Translations under genes and position numbers: made by a program
Source of the DNA: Agromyces sp. Leaf222
Lineage (GTDB): Bacteria; Actinomycetota; Actinomycetes; Actinomycetales; Microbacteriaceae
Assembly (NCBI RefSeq): GCF_001421565.1
Contig: NZ_LMKQ01000004.1
Coordinates: 124,001 to 188,000 of the forward strand
Direction of reading: 5' to 3'
DNA length: 64,000 nucleotides
Notes under the pieces: generated by a model
Told to the model about the DNA's origin: nothing
What the model saw: only the letters and a program-made list of their open reading frames with translations
The model's database searches: none
Shown here: in pieces, positions 11,001 through 17,428 of the stretch
How the letters are laid out: each line of letters starts with the position of its first letter
How positions within the stretch are numbered: position 1 is the first letter of the stretch

Positions 11001-11134
11001 TCGACATCCCAGCGGATTCCGCATGGTGGGCCGCGCTCGTCGGCGTGGTCGTCGCGGGGCTCGGAGCCGTGCTCGCAGGCGCCCGGCGGGGCCGGCGCGG
11101 AGCCCGGTTTGGCGGTGGGGCATCCGTCGCCTAA
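8063..11134 (+). CDS. Glycoside-hydrolase-like (GH67-type) protein with polytopic membrane C-terminus
   Basis: 1023 aa. An N-terminal membrane anchor (about residues 20-40) is followed by a large outer part. Residues about 90-170 resemble the alpha/beta domain found in front of GH20/GH67 barrels (DPAALRIVAASTTGAARGVYDL). The following barrel-like region holds IDGVLIRIGEAG (Glu346), REVIFRTWTVG, RRIIEFQSRREFENFG and GIWTWTQDGGPW, a pattern reminiscent of alpha-glucuronidase-like hydrolases. From about residue 740 to the end there are seven hydrophobic segments, so the hydrolase would be held outside by a membrane domain. The family is inferred from pattern, not proven; substrate is unknown. 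The promoter has a perfect palindrome over the -35 region and a leaderless GTG start. The neighbours (dgt, tRNA-Trp, secE) give no functional hint. Confidence 0.6.
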   Translation: MTKPPGAMTRPARPLRPLLAAVAALILLALGAGIAFVLTDALGISTEASDIPAETLVAAPASASVPPPVFTSVDAPGSPRLDAAVAELESAVSDAATTAGTATLSVVAGDGDPADEAYSLEGDPAALRIVAASTTGAARGVYDLAQAVRDGRSTSERLGERVESRLGFRMADLGAVGVAVDEEAWAAGDDYSHNSKAFEDVILPDAPYIDEDALAVAREDFDAYVAHLLAEGYTAVAVPGLLEYLTFSDVGDGTEVYEPDDEHVARALAMRDAFGPMWQSARDAGLQVFLRTDMLVVTTPLEEYLTERFGGLDTENPEFWQVYAAGLDELYREMPAIDGVLIRIGEAGQVYDLPDWDYSSRLAVTTVDAVQAMLTTLLDQAERADREVIFRTWTVGVGAVGDLHTNADSYRTVFEGIDSDRLIVSTKYSLGDFYSHLPINDTLEIGDQRRIIEFQSRREFENFGAWPNDLGDLYAQTLDRLLAANPNIEGIWTWTQDGGPWRAGPLSLELKAGFWQLAELNTELAVRLARDPSLDPASVTADWARRWFSDDTATVQAITTAMTDSREAIADGLYIGPYAEHRVKAIGLEPPPMMWIFEWDIPTGDSAALDVIYAIARDDLDEAIAGGPRAVEAVERMQALIDGTDAATWKDAALRDAFRESLAYERSTLAMLADYRAMVLHKAQWHDTGDAAAYEDWQVARTAYLASSAEHERDYAGDPYHPAYNLTAAHLGLERADRDQAMGWAAGATLVLALLWIAYGIAARSRRIGAWPGARLARAMWVAGTRPWRAPDVTAALGRAERVLLVAIPALALVLSRCILTWFAAPAHLVATLGAWLVFGAVALLLARWLGGRTAMASLAASVGGAVMLRVALLSFALAPTGPGGYWFGFWTDPVARSAYSTVAFALFAWVIVAAGWALAQSIGARRAIGVVTTACGAAIAVIAGLVAIVGLEAALTAWNDQMALLPWGLSRILGITVYLDIPADSAWWAALVGVVVAGLGAVLAGARRGRRGARFGGGASVA

Positions 11135-11196
11135 ACTTGCTGAGGTTGCGCACGACGACCAAGCTTTCCCGTGCCCGAATCCGTTCAGAATTCGAG

Positions 11197-11202
11197 TAGG
11201 GT
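11197..11202 (+). promoter_or_regulatory. Possible -10 box (TAGGGT) for tRNA-Trp / secE-nusG
   Basis: TAGGGT lies 43 nt before the mature tRNA-Trp 5' end, in the only clearly non-coding stretch after 11134. No convincing -35 element is seen, so the assignment is weak. Confidence 0.3.
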
Positions 11203-11244
11203 GAGCCGGTCGCAATGTGCGATCTTCGGAGGCGAAGTCTCCGA

Positions 11245-11317
11245 AGGGCGGTGGCTCAATTGGTAGAGCAGCGGTCTCCAAAACCGCAGGTTGCAGGTTC
11301 GAGTCCTGTCCGCCCTG
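11245..11317 (+). tRNA. tRNA-Trp (anticodon CCA)
   Basis: Full 73-nt cloverleaf: acceptor AGGGCGG pairs with CCGCCCT (11310-11316), discriminator G11317, D-arm GCTC/GAGC, anticodon stem GCGGT/ACCGC with loop CTCCAAA (anticodon CCA at 11278-11280), and T-arm GCAGG/CCTGT with TTCGAGT. The 3' CCA is not encoded. It lies 40 nt before secE and is probably in the same primary transcript, a conserved actinobacterial arrangement. Confidence 0.97.
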
Positions 11318-11357
11318 CGAGCCGGCAGCGATTGCCGGCCCACGAAAGGTGTACGAG

Positions 11358-11633
11358 GTGGCCCGAAAGATCATCGACGAACCCAGCGAGGATGTCGTCG
11401 CCAACGCGAAGCGCGAGCGCGCATCGCGGCGAAACCCCTTCGCGCGGATCGCGTTGTTCGTTCGGCAGGTCATCGCCGAACTGAAGAAGGTCGTCACCCC
11501 GACCCGCAAGGAACTCTTCAGCTTCACCGTGGTCGTGCTCGTGTTCGTCGTCATCATGATGGCGCTCGTGTGGGCACTCGACTCGGTGTTCGGATGGGTA
11601 GTGCTGTACGTCTTCGGGTCGACAGGGGCCTGA
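11358..11633 (+). CDS. secE: Preprotein translocase subunit SecE
   Basis: Single-helix SecE of 91 aa, the clamp subunit of the SecYEG protein-export channel. It has a charged N-terminal extension, then the conserved amphipathic segment FVRQVIAELKKVVTPTRKEL, one transmembrane helix (FTVVVLVFVVIMMALVWAL) and a short tail. The GTG at 11358 is chosen because GAAAGG ends 8 nt before it and translation reads MARKIIDEP; an in-frame GTG three codons earlier lacks spacing. Located between tRNA-Trp and nusG as in most bacteria. Confidence 0.93.
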   Translation: MARKIIDEPSEDVVANAKRERASRRNPFARIALFVRQVIAELKKVVTPTRKELFSFTVVVLVFVVIMMALVWALDSVFGWVVLYVFGSTGA

Positions 11634-11695
11634 TCAGCCACTCGTCCTGAAGAACCGCGCGTCGCAGGGCGCACGCAAGAGAAGGAATCGAGAAA

Positions 11696-12625
11696 TTGGC
11701 AAAGACTGAGCGCGACGACGTCGACTGGGCCACGGCCGCAGAGCAGTCGGCCGAAGACGACGAGGCCCAGGAGGGCAACTCGCTCGAGCACGACGAGCAG
11801 TCGGTCGAGCCGGCCGAGCACCGCGCCGTCCACGTCGTCGACGACGAAGGAAACGACGTCGACCTCGATGCCGTTCTCGACGCCATCGCCGAGGCGAACG
11901 ACCCCGAGGCCGACGCCGTCGTCGACGACGCCCTCGACATCGACTCGGTCGAAGAGGCCGACGCCGCACTCGAGGCCGTCACCGAAGAGAGCGAAGAGCC
12001 CGAGCACGACCCCTACGAGGAGTTCCGCAACGAACTGCGATTCCTCCCGGGCAAGTGGTTCGTCATCCACTCCTACGCGGGCTTCGAGCGCCGCGTGAAG
12101 GCGAACATCGAGCAGCGCCGCGAGTCGATGGCCATGGCCGACTACATCTACCAGGTCGAAGTTCCGATGGAAGACGTGGTCGAGATCAAGAACGGCCAGC
12201 GCAAGATGGTCACCCGCGTGCGCATCCCCGGCTACGTGCTGGTCCGCATGGACCTGAACGAAGAGAGCTGGTCGGTCATCCGCCACACTCCCGGCGTCAC
12301 CGGCTTCGTGGGCAACGCCCACAACCCGGCTCCGCTGCGCTTCGAAGAGGCCTTCGGCATGCTGAAGAGCCTCGTCGAGATCAAGGACGTCGCTCCCGTC
12401 AAGGGTGCGAAGGGCGGCTCGTCCGCCGGCGCAGCACGCGCCGTGCCGGCCGAGGTCGACTTCGAGATCGGCGAGACGATCACCATCAAGGACGGCTCGT
12501 TCGCGGGCCTGCCCGGCTCGATCAGCGAGATCAAGCCCGAGAGCGGCAAGCTCACGGTCCTCGTCTCGCTCTTCGAGCGTGAGACGCCGGTCGAGCTCAG
12601 CTTCGACCAGGTCACCAAGCTCTAA
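11696..12625 (+). CDS. nusG: Transcription termination/antitermination protein NusG
   Basis: 309 aa RNA-polymerase-binding elongation factor. The first ~110 residues form an acidic, disordered extension (many Asp/Glu), longer than in E. coli but usual in actinobacteria. The NGN domain follows ([41 protein letters not shown]), then a linker and a KOW domain ([20 protein letters not shown]). The start is TTG at 11696, placed 9 nt after GAAGGA; no ATG or GTG fits the frame near it. Same transcript as secE. Confidence 0.95.
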   Translation: MAKTERDDVDWATAAEQSAEDDEAQEGNSLEHDEQSVEPAEHRAVHVVDDEGNDVDLDAVLDAIAEANDPEADAVVDDALDIDSVEEADAALEAVTEESEEPEHDPYEEFRNELRFLPGKWFVIHSYAGFERRVKANIEQRRESMAMADYIYQVEVPMEDVVEIKNGQRKMVTRVRIPGYVLVRMDLNEESWSVIRHTPGVTGFVGNAHNPAPLRFEEAFGMLKSLVEIKDVAPVKGAKGGSSAGAARAVPAEVDFEIGETITIKDGSFAGLPGSISEIKPESGKLTVLVSLFERETPVELSFDQVTKL

Positions 12626-12655
12626 CACCGCAAACCTCACAGGCTCTGCGCAGCG

Positions 12656-12678
12656 ACCCTCCGGTACACTCGGAGGGT
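12656..12678 (+). promoter_or_regulatory. Hairpin and overlapping -10-like TACACT between nusG and rplK
   Basis: ACCCTCCG (12656-12663) and CGGAGGGT (12671-12678) form an 8-bp stem. Its 7-nt loop GTACACT contains TACACT, which fits a -10 box. It may be an attenuator/terminator of secE-nusG or a separate promoter for rplK-rplA about 100 nt upstream of rplK. Confidence 0.45.
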
Positions 12679-12775
12679 TGTGCTGCGTGAGCACCACGAT
12701 CCACCGCCCTCCGGAACCGCCGGTCGAGCGGGAGAGTGCCCAGGACTTGGGCGTTCGAACAGAAAGAGAGAAATC

Positions 12776-13204
12776 ATGGCACCGAAGAAGAAGGTCACTG
12801 GTCTGATCAAGCTTCAGATCAAGGCCGGCGCCGCCAACCCCGCCCCGCCCATCGGCCCGGCGCTGGGTCAGCACGGCGTCAACATCATGGAGTTCTGCAA
12901 GGCGTACAACGCGCAGACCGAGTCGCAGCGCGGCAACGTCATCCCCGTCGAGATCACCGTCTACGAGGACCGTTCGTTCACCTTCATCCTGAAGACCCCG
13001 CCCGCCGCCGAGCTCATCAAGAAGGCTGCCGGCGTCGCAAAGGGCTCTGGCGTCCCGCACACCACCAAGGTCGGCAAGCTGACCCAGGCGCAGGTGCGAG
13101 AGATCGCCGAGGCGAAGATGGTCGACCTCAACGCCAACGACCTCGACGCCGCGTCGAAGATCATCGCCGGCACCGCCCGCTCGATGGGCATCACGGTCGA
13201 GTAA
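12776..13204 (+). CDS. rplK: 50S ribosomal protein L11
   Basis: 142-aa L11, which binds the GTPase-associated centre of 23S rRNA. The family-defining N-terminus [20 protein letters not shown] and [20 protein letters not shown] is intact, and the C-terminal RNA-binding domain ([39 protein letters not shown]) is complete. The ATG follows AGAAAGAGAGAAATC with a purine-rich ribosome site. Paired with rplA 133 bp downstream. Confidence 0.98.
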   Translation: MAPKKKVTGLIKLQIKAGAANPAPPIGPALGQHGVNIMEFCKAYNAQTESQRGNVIPVEITVYEDRSFTFILKTPPAAELIKKAAGVAKGSGVPHTTKVGKLTQAQVREIAEAKMVDLNANDLDAASKIIAGTARSMGITVE

Positions 13205-13222
13205 TCGCCTCGCCGATCAACG

Positions 13223-13269
13223 CCCCGCTCAGCGGGGTGGATCGGCACGGGATGCCGCGGCATCCGTCA
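13223..13269 (+). promoter_or_regulatory. Two hairpins in the rplK-rplA spacer
   Basis: CCCCGCT-C-AGCGGGG (13223-13237) and the palindrome GGATGCCGCGGCATCC (13252-13267) both lie in the 133-bp spacer. L1 classically represses its own operon by binding a 23S-like site in the leader, but I do not see a clear mimic. The hairpins could instead tune read-through to rplA. Confidence 0.4.
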
Positions 13270-13337
13270 CTTCAGAATTTCACTCGTGGCAGCGCCCGCC
13301 AGGCGCGATGACCACACTCTCTCCAAGGAGAACCAAC

Positions 13338-14027
13338 ATGGCACAGAAGTCCAAGGCCTACCGGGCCGCGGCCGAAAAGATCGAGGCCGACAAGTTCTAC
13401 ACGCCGACCGACGCCGTCGCACTCGCGAAGGAGACCGGTTCGGCGAAGTTCGACTCGACCATCGAGGTCGCACTCAAGCTCAGCGTCGACCCCCGCAAGG
13501 CAGACCAGATGGTGCGCGGCACCGTCATCCTGCCGCACGGCACCGGTAAGACCGCTCGCGTCATCGTGTTCGCGACCGGCCCCGCCGCCGAAGCTGCGAT
13601 CGCAGCCGGCGCCGACGAGGTCGGCGGCGCCGAGCTCATCGAGAAGGTCGCCGCCGGCTACACCTCGTTCGACTCCGCCGTCTCGACCCCCGAGCTCATG
13701 GGCCAGGTCGGTCGTCTCGGCAGGGTCCTCGGCCCGCGTGGTCTCATGCCGAACCCCAAGACCGGCACCGTGACCCCGAACGTCGGCCAGGCCGTCTCCG
13801 ACATCAAGGGCGGCAAGATCGAGTTCCGCGTCGACAAGCACGCCAACGTGCACTTCGTCGTCGGCAAGGCCTCGTTCACGGCCGAGCAGCTCGACGAGAA
13901 CGTGAAGGCCGCCCTCGACGAGGTCGTCCGTCTCAAGCCGTCCAGCGCCAAGGGCCGCTACATCCAGAAGGGCGCCGTGTCGACCACGTTCGGCCCCGGC
14001 ATCCCCCTGGACGTCAACGCCATCTAG
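13338..14027 (+). CDS. rplA: 50S ribosomal protein L1
   Basis: 229-aa L1, the L1-stalk protein and usual translational repressor of the L11 operon. The signature [25 protein letters not shown] is split across 13690-13770, and the C-terminal [20 protein letters not shown] is intact. The ATG follows AAGGAG by 8 nt. A strong intrinsic terminator closes the operon at 14075-14104. Confidence 0.98.
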   Translation: MAQKSKAYRAAAEKIEADKFYTPTDAVALAKETGSAKFDSTIEVALKLSVDPRKADQMVRGTVILPHGTGKTARVIVFATGPAAEAAIAAGADEVGGAELIEKVAAGYTSFDSAVSTPELMGQVGRLGRVLGPRGLMPNPKTGTVTPNVGQAVSDIKGGKIEFRVDKHANVHFVVGKASFTAEQLDENVKAALDEVVRLKPSSAKGRYIQKGAVSTTFGPGIPLDVNAI

Positions 14028-14074
14028 TCGCACAGACTCCTCCGTCGAGGCGCGCAGTGCGCTTCATGAGGCAG

Positions 14075-14104
14075 AAGGGCCCATCGGTTCGCCGGTGGGC
14101 CCTT
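14075..14104 (+). terminator. Intrinsic terminator of the secE-nusG-rplKA block, UUCG tetraloop
   Basis: 13-bp stem AAGGGCCCATCGG (14075-14087) / CCGGTGGGCCCTT (14092-14104), one T-G wobble, TTCG loop, followed by T-rich TCCTGT. The best-formed rho-independent terminator in the window. Confidence 0.92.
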
Positions 14105-14166
14105 TCCTGTCCCCAGTTCGAGGGCATGCGCTGGCCGCCGGCCGATGCCGGTGGCAGGATTCCGCC

Positions 14167-14532
14167 ATGGGCATCATCGACGCGCACCTCGAACGCGCGG
14201 CCGCCGGCAACCGCGCCGCGCTCGCTCGGGTCTACGCGGTCGCACGAGCGTCGACCCCCGACCTCACCGAGGGCGAGAGCTACGGCATGCCCGCCCTGCT
14301 GTATCGCGGCAAGGGCTTCGTCGCCGCGCTCGAGGCGAAGTCCCACCTCGGCCTCTACCCGTTCAGCGGCAAGGTGCTTCCCGCCCTCGGTGATCGGCTG
14401 ACCGGGTTCGAATGGTCGCAGGGTGCGCTGAAGTTCACCGCGCAGCACGAGATCCCCGACGACCTGCTGCACCTGATCTTCGAGGCCCGCCGCGGCGAGA
14501 TCGACCTGCAGCTCGACCGCAAGAAGCGCTAG
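14167..14532 (+). CDS. DUF1801-like protein
   Basis: 121-aa soluble protein whose pattern (GESYGMPALLYRGKGFVAALEAK, HLGLYPFSGKVL, GALKFTAQHEIPDDLL) resembles the DUF1801/YdhG family, an alpha/beta fold sometimes annotated as an iron chaperone without firm evidence. The ATG at 14167 has no Shine-Dalgarno; CAGGAT stands 6 nt before it, so it could be leaderless. Stands alone between two terminators. Confidence 0.75.
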   Translation: MGIIDAHLERAAAGNRAALARVYAVARASTPDLTEGESYGMPALLYRGKGFVAALEAKSHLGLYPFSGKVLPALGDRLTGFEWSQGALKFTAQHEIPDDLLHLIFEARRGEIDLQLDRKKR

Positions 14533-14584
14533 CGCCGCGCCCGAGCAGCGTGCGGGGTGCGTCGCGAGACGTCGCGTGAGACGA

Positions 14585-14619
14585 CGGATGCCGCCCCGAG
14601 ACGTTCGGGGCGGCATCCG
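14585..14619. terminator. Bidirectional GGATGCCGC/GCGGCATCC terminator
   Basis: Perfect 15-bp stem CGGATGCCGCCCCGA (14585-14599) / TCGGGGCGGCATCCG (14605-14619), 5-nt loop, in the 128-bp gap between convergent genes. Suited to stop both transcripts. Confidence 0.8.
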
Positions 14620-14660
14620 CTCGCTCTGCGGTGGCGAGCCGTGTCAGGCGTGGTGGACGG

Positions 14661-16184
14661 TCAGTCGACCTTCGCCATCGTGGCGGTGTCGGCGCGGCGC
14701 TGGCGCAGGCGCTCGGCCACCTCGATCGCGTCGCCGGCGGGGGCGTCGGACTTGCGGTCGGGGCGCGCGATGAACAGGTACGCCAGCCCCGAGACGAGCA
14801 CGACGCCGAGGCCGATCCACACGGCGTAGTCGGCGACGACGTCGCCCGAGCTGCCGGGGGTGGCCATGAGCCAGATCGCGAACACGCCGTAGGCGAGGGC
14901 CACGATGTTGACGACGAGGCCCAGGGCGCCGAGCGAGAACGTGCCGGCGGGCTTCCAGCCGCGCAGGCGCTGGCGCAGGGCGCCGAGCACGACCATCTGG
15001 AACGCGATGTAGATGCCCAGCACGGCGAACGCCGTGACCGGGAGGGTGATCGCGGGGTTCACGTAGATGAGCAGGGTGATGATCGCCGGAACCGTGCAGG
15101 CCACGATGAGGGCGTTGCGCGGCACCTTCGTGTTGGGGCTGACCTTGGCGAGCCAGCGGTGACCCGGGATCATGCCGTCGCGGGCGAAGCTGAAGAGCAG
15201 GCGGCTGGCGGCGGCCTGCAGGCTCAGCACGCACGAGATGAAGGCGAGCACCGCGACGACGAGGAAGACCTTCGCGCCGACGGTGCCGAGCGTGGCCTCG
15301 AGGATGCCGGGGATCGGGTCCTTGTCCTCACCCGCGACGATCGAGGCGAGGTCGGGTGCGGCGAGCACGTAGCCGCCGAACGAGAACAGCGCCGAGACGC
15401 CGCCGACGAGGATCGTGAGGATCATCGCCTTGGGGATGCGGCGGCCGGGGTTCTCGACCTCTTCGGCGACGTCGCCGCAGGCCTCGAAGCCGTAGAAGAG
15501 GAAGAGGCCGGCGATCGCCGCGCCGATGAAGGCGGTCGCGTACGAGCCGTCGCCCTCGACGTTCATGGTGTCGAAGAAGACGCTGAACTCCTGCTTGCGC
15601 TGGAAGATGAGCAGGTACAGCCCGACGCCGATGACGCCGATCAGCTCGGCCGCGAGGCCGATCTGCGCGACGCGGGCGAGGGTCTTCGTGCCGGTGAAGT
15701 TGAAGACGAGCGCCAGCACCAGCAGGCCGAGCGAGAACGCGAGGGTGATCTCGGGCGTCGCGACGATGCCGAACAGGCTCGCGACGAAGCCCGATCCGTA
15801 GCCGGCGACCGCCGTGATGGTGACGATCATCGCCCAGATGTAGATCCACGCCGCCATCCACGCGTAGCGGCGACCCCACAGGCGACGCGCCCACGGGTAG
15901 ATGCCGCCGTGGATCGGGTACTGCGACACGACCTCGCCGAACACGAGCGAGACGAGCAGCTGTCCGGCGCCGACGATGACGATCCACCAGATCGACGGCG
16001 GGCCGCCGATGGTCAACGCGACCGCGAAGAGCGAGTACACGCCGACGAGCGGCGACAGGTAGGTGAAGCCCAGTGCGAAGTTCGCCCAGAGGCTCATCGA
16101 GCGGTTGAAGGAGTCCTGGTAGCCGAGGACTTCGAGGTGATCGCTGTCGCCGAGGTCGGTCGGCTTGGCTGGTTCGACGGACAT
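14661..16184 (-). CDS. APC-family amino acid permease
   Basis: 507-aa, 12-helix amino acid/polyamine/organocation transporter. It starts with a short cytoplasmic tail, then helix 1 (SLWANFALGFTYLSPLVGVYS) and a helix-breaking YPIHGGIYPWARRLWG region, typical of the family. FYGFEACGDVAEEVENPGRRIPKA in the middle is close to GABA/amino-acid permeases. The ATG at 16184 follows AAAGG by 6 nt. The promoter region contains AATCAT-N7-TATAGT, shared with two other promoters nearby (18858-18880 and 20442-20459), which suggests common control with the semialdehyde dehydrogenase and the CoA-transferase operon. Substrate is inferred to be an amino acid or omega-amino acid. Confidence 0.85.
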   Translation of the reverse strand: MSVEPAKPTDLGDSDHLEVLGYQDSFNRSMSLWANFALGFTYLSPLVGVYSLFAVALTIGGPPSIWWIVIVGAGQLLVSLVFGEVVSQYPIHGGIYPWARRLWGRRYAWMAAWIYIWAMIVTITAVAGYGSGFVASLFGIVATPEITLAFSLGLLVLALVFNFTGTKTLARVAQIGLAAELIGVIGVGLYLLIFQRKQEFSVFFDTMNVEGDGSYATAFIGAAIAGLFLFYGFEACGDVAEEVENPGRRIPKAMILTILVGGVSALFSFGGYVLAAPDLASIVAGEDKDPIPGILEATLGTVGAKVFLVVAVLAFISCVLSLQAAASRLLFSFARDGMIPGHRWLAKVSPNTKVPRNALIVACTVPAIITLLIYVNPAITLPVTAFAVLGIYIAFQMVVLGALRQRLRGWKPAGTFSLGALGLVVNIVALAYGVFAIWLMATPGSSGDVVADYAVWIGLGVVLVSGLAYLFIARPDRKSDAPAGDAIEVAERLRQRRADTATMAKVD

Positions 16185-16272
16185 GTGCGCCTTTCGGGGT
16201 CGTCATGAGGTGCCCTCGGCGCCGCCCCCGCGCTTCGACCACCGCATCGTGGTTGCGCCAGCATAGCCATAC

Positions 16273-16310
16273 ATCCGGTCCTAAAACTATAGGTTCGGAT
16301 GATTTAGTCG
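16273..16310 (-). promoter_or_regulatory. Permease promoter with AATCAT motif and imperfect palindrome
   Basis: Read on the minus strand, AATCAT (16300-16305) is followed after 7 nt by TATAGT, a -10-like box. The same stretch forms an inverted repeat CATCCGGTCCTA (16273-16284) / TAGGTTCGGATG (16291-16302) with 2 mismatches. A plausible binding site of the GntR regulator encoded at 19622. Confidence 0.5.
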
Positions 16311-16333
16311 AACGGATGTCGCGAGTCGCCGAA

Positions 16334-17071
16334 TCAGGTGGTCGACGCGATCGGAGCGGTGGCCGCGGGGGCGACTCCGGCCGCCGGCTCGCTCGCGGCG
16401 AGGAGTCCGGGAAGCTCCGCCATGCGCGTGAACACGCGTGATGCCCCGGCCGCGATCAGCGCCTCGGGAGCGGTCGAGGCGAGTCCACCCGAGGCGAAGC
16501 CGAAGACCGTCGCCCCAGCCGCCACGCCCGCCGTCACGCCCGCGACGGTGTCCTCGACGACGGCGCAGGCGCTCGGGTCGACGCCGAGCCCCGCGGCCGC
16601 GGCGAGGTAGACGTCGGGCGCCGGCTTGCTGCGGGCGGTCTCCATGCCGCTGTAGACGTGTGCACCGAAGACCTCCGCCAGGCCGACCTTCGCCAGTTGC
16701 AGTTCGATCTTCGCCCGGTCGGCGCCCGAGGCGCAGGCGATGCGGCCGTCGAAGGCGGCGGCGACGGCAGCGACCGCGGCGACCGCGCCGTCGATGGGCT
16801 GGAGGTCGACGGCCAGCGCGGTATTGCGGCGCGCGCGGAACTCGAGCAGCCACGCCTGATCGGGGCGGATCCCGGTGTGCTCCTCGATGACGTCGAACTC
16901 GTCGCTGAGCGCGCGACCGATGAAGCGGTCGACGCACTCCTCGACGCTGATCGGCCAGCCGAGTTCGTGCAGCATGACGCGCAGCACGCCGTTCGTGATC
17001 GTCTCGGAGTCGACGAGCACGCCGTCGCAGTCGAAGAGCACGGCCTGGAAGCGCTGCGGGGGAGTCGACAC
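16334..17071 (-). CDS. HAD-superfamily hydrolase (beta-phosphoglucomutase/phosphatase-like)
   Basis: 245 aa, haloacid-dehalogenase fold, subfamily IA. Motif I is AVLFDCDGVLVDSE (nucleophile Asp and acid Asp), motif II is the CASGAD Ser, motif III is the Lys in RSKPAPDVYL, and motif IV is AVVEDTVAGVTAG. The cap between motifs I and II is helical, as in beta-phosphoglucomutase and small sugar-phosphate phosphatases; substrate is unknown. The GTG at 17071 lies exactly 7 nt after TAACCT (17079-17084, minus), so it is probably leaderless. It lies upstream of the permease gene on the same strand with 149 bp between. Confidence 0.82.
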   Translation of the reverse strand: MSTPPQRFQAVLFDCDGVLVDSETITNGVLRVMLHELGWPISVEECVDRFIGRALSDEFDVIEEHTGIRPDQAWLLEFRARRNTALAVDLQPIDGAVAAVAAVAAAFDGRIACASGADRAKIELQLAKVGLAEVFGAHVYSGMETARSKPAPDVYLAAAAGLGVDPSACAVVEDTVAGVTAGVAAGATVFGFASGGLASTAPEALIAAGASRVFTRMAELPGLLAASEPAAGVAPAATAPIASTT

Positions 17072-17276
17072 CCGATCGAGGTTACTCCGCGCGCATAGCG
17101 TGCGCCGCCGCGCCGGAGGCGCGTGGTGCAGCCCTCGGCGCGCCGCACGGGCGACCACGCCGCACGAGAGACACGCCGGGCCTACCTCGTCGGGCGGTCG
17201 CGTTCTGCTGGCTCAGCGGCACCGATGGCCGCAGATCGTGACCACTCGCGGTGGTTGCACGGAGTGTCGGCGGCGA

Positions 17277-17342
17277 GGGGCGAGCGGGGAGGGAGGGGCG
17301 AGGGAGGAGGGGCGAGGGGCGAGGGAGGAGAGAGGCGGGGGG
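17277..17342 (+). repeat. G-run polypurine tract with G-quadruplex potential
   Basis: About 66 nt with at least eight runs of three or more G separated by 1-4 nt, ending in GGGGGG, and almost no pyrimidines. It lies in the 357-bp gap between the HAD gene start and the aldehyde dehydrogenase terminator. Apart from this tract, the terminator at 17352-17400 and the HAD promoter, I see nothing in the gap. Confidence 0.75.
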
Positions 17343-17351
17343 CGCGGACGA

Positions 17352-17400
17352 CGGATGCCCCGGGCCCGCCGACGTGAATCGGTCGGCCCCGGGGCATCCG
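17352..17400. terminator. Long hairpin terminator after semialdehyde dehydrogenase
   Basis: Outer arms CGGATGCCCCGGG (17352-17364) and CCCGGGGCATCCG (17388-17400), inner arms GCCGAC (17368-17373) and GTCGGC (17382-17387), 3-nt bulge. It follows the stop of the minus-strand gene at 17429. Confidence 0.8.
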
Positions 17401-17428
17401 CTCGCTCGTGCGAGCCGTTCGGCGAGGA

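Noticed and set aside
11317..11320. Encoded 3' CCA end for tRNA-Trp
   Set aside because: The bases after the discriminator are CGA, so CCA must be added after transcription.
6359..13060. Open frame of 2233 codons on the minus strand
   Set aside because: Only the part to 7876 is a gene (dgt). The rest is antisense to the glycosidase-like gene, tRNA-Trp, secE, nusG and rplK and shows low-complexity Arg/Gly/Asp composition, a product of high GC.
17277..17342. G-rich tract as a CRISPR or satellite array
   Set aside because: No constant repeat-spacer structure; runs are irregular.
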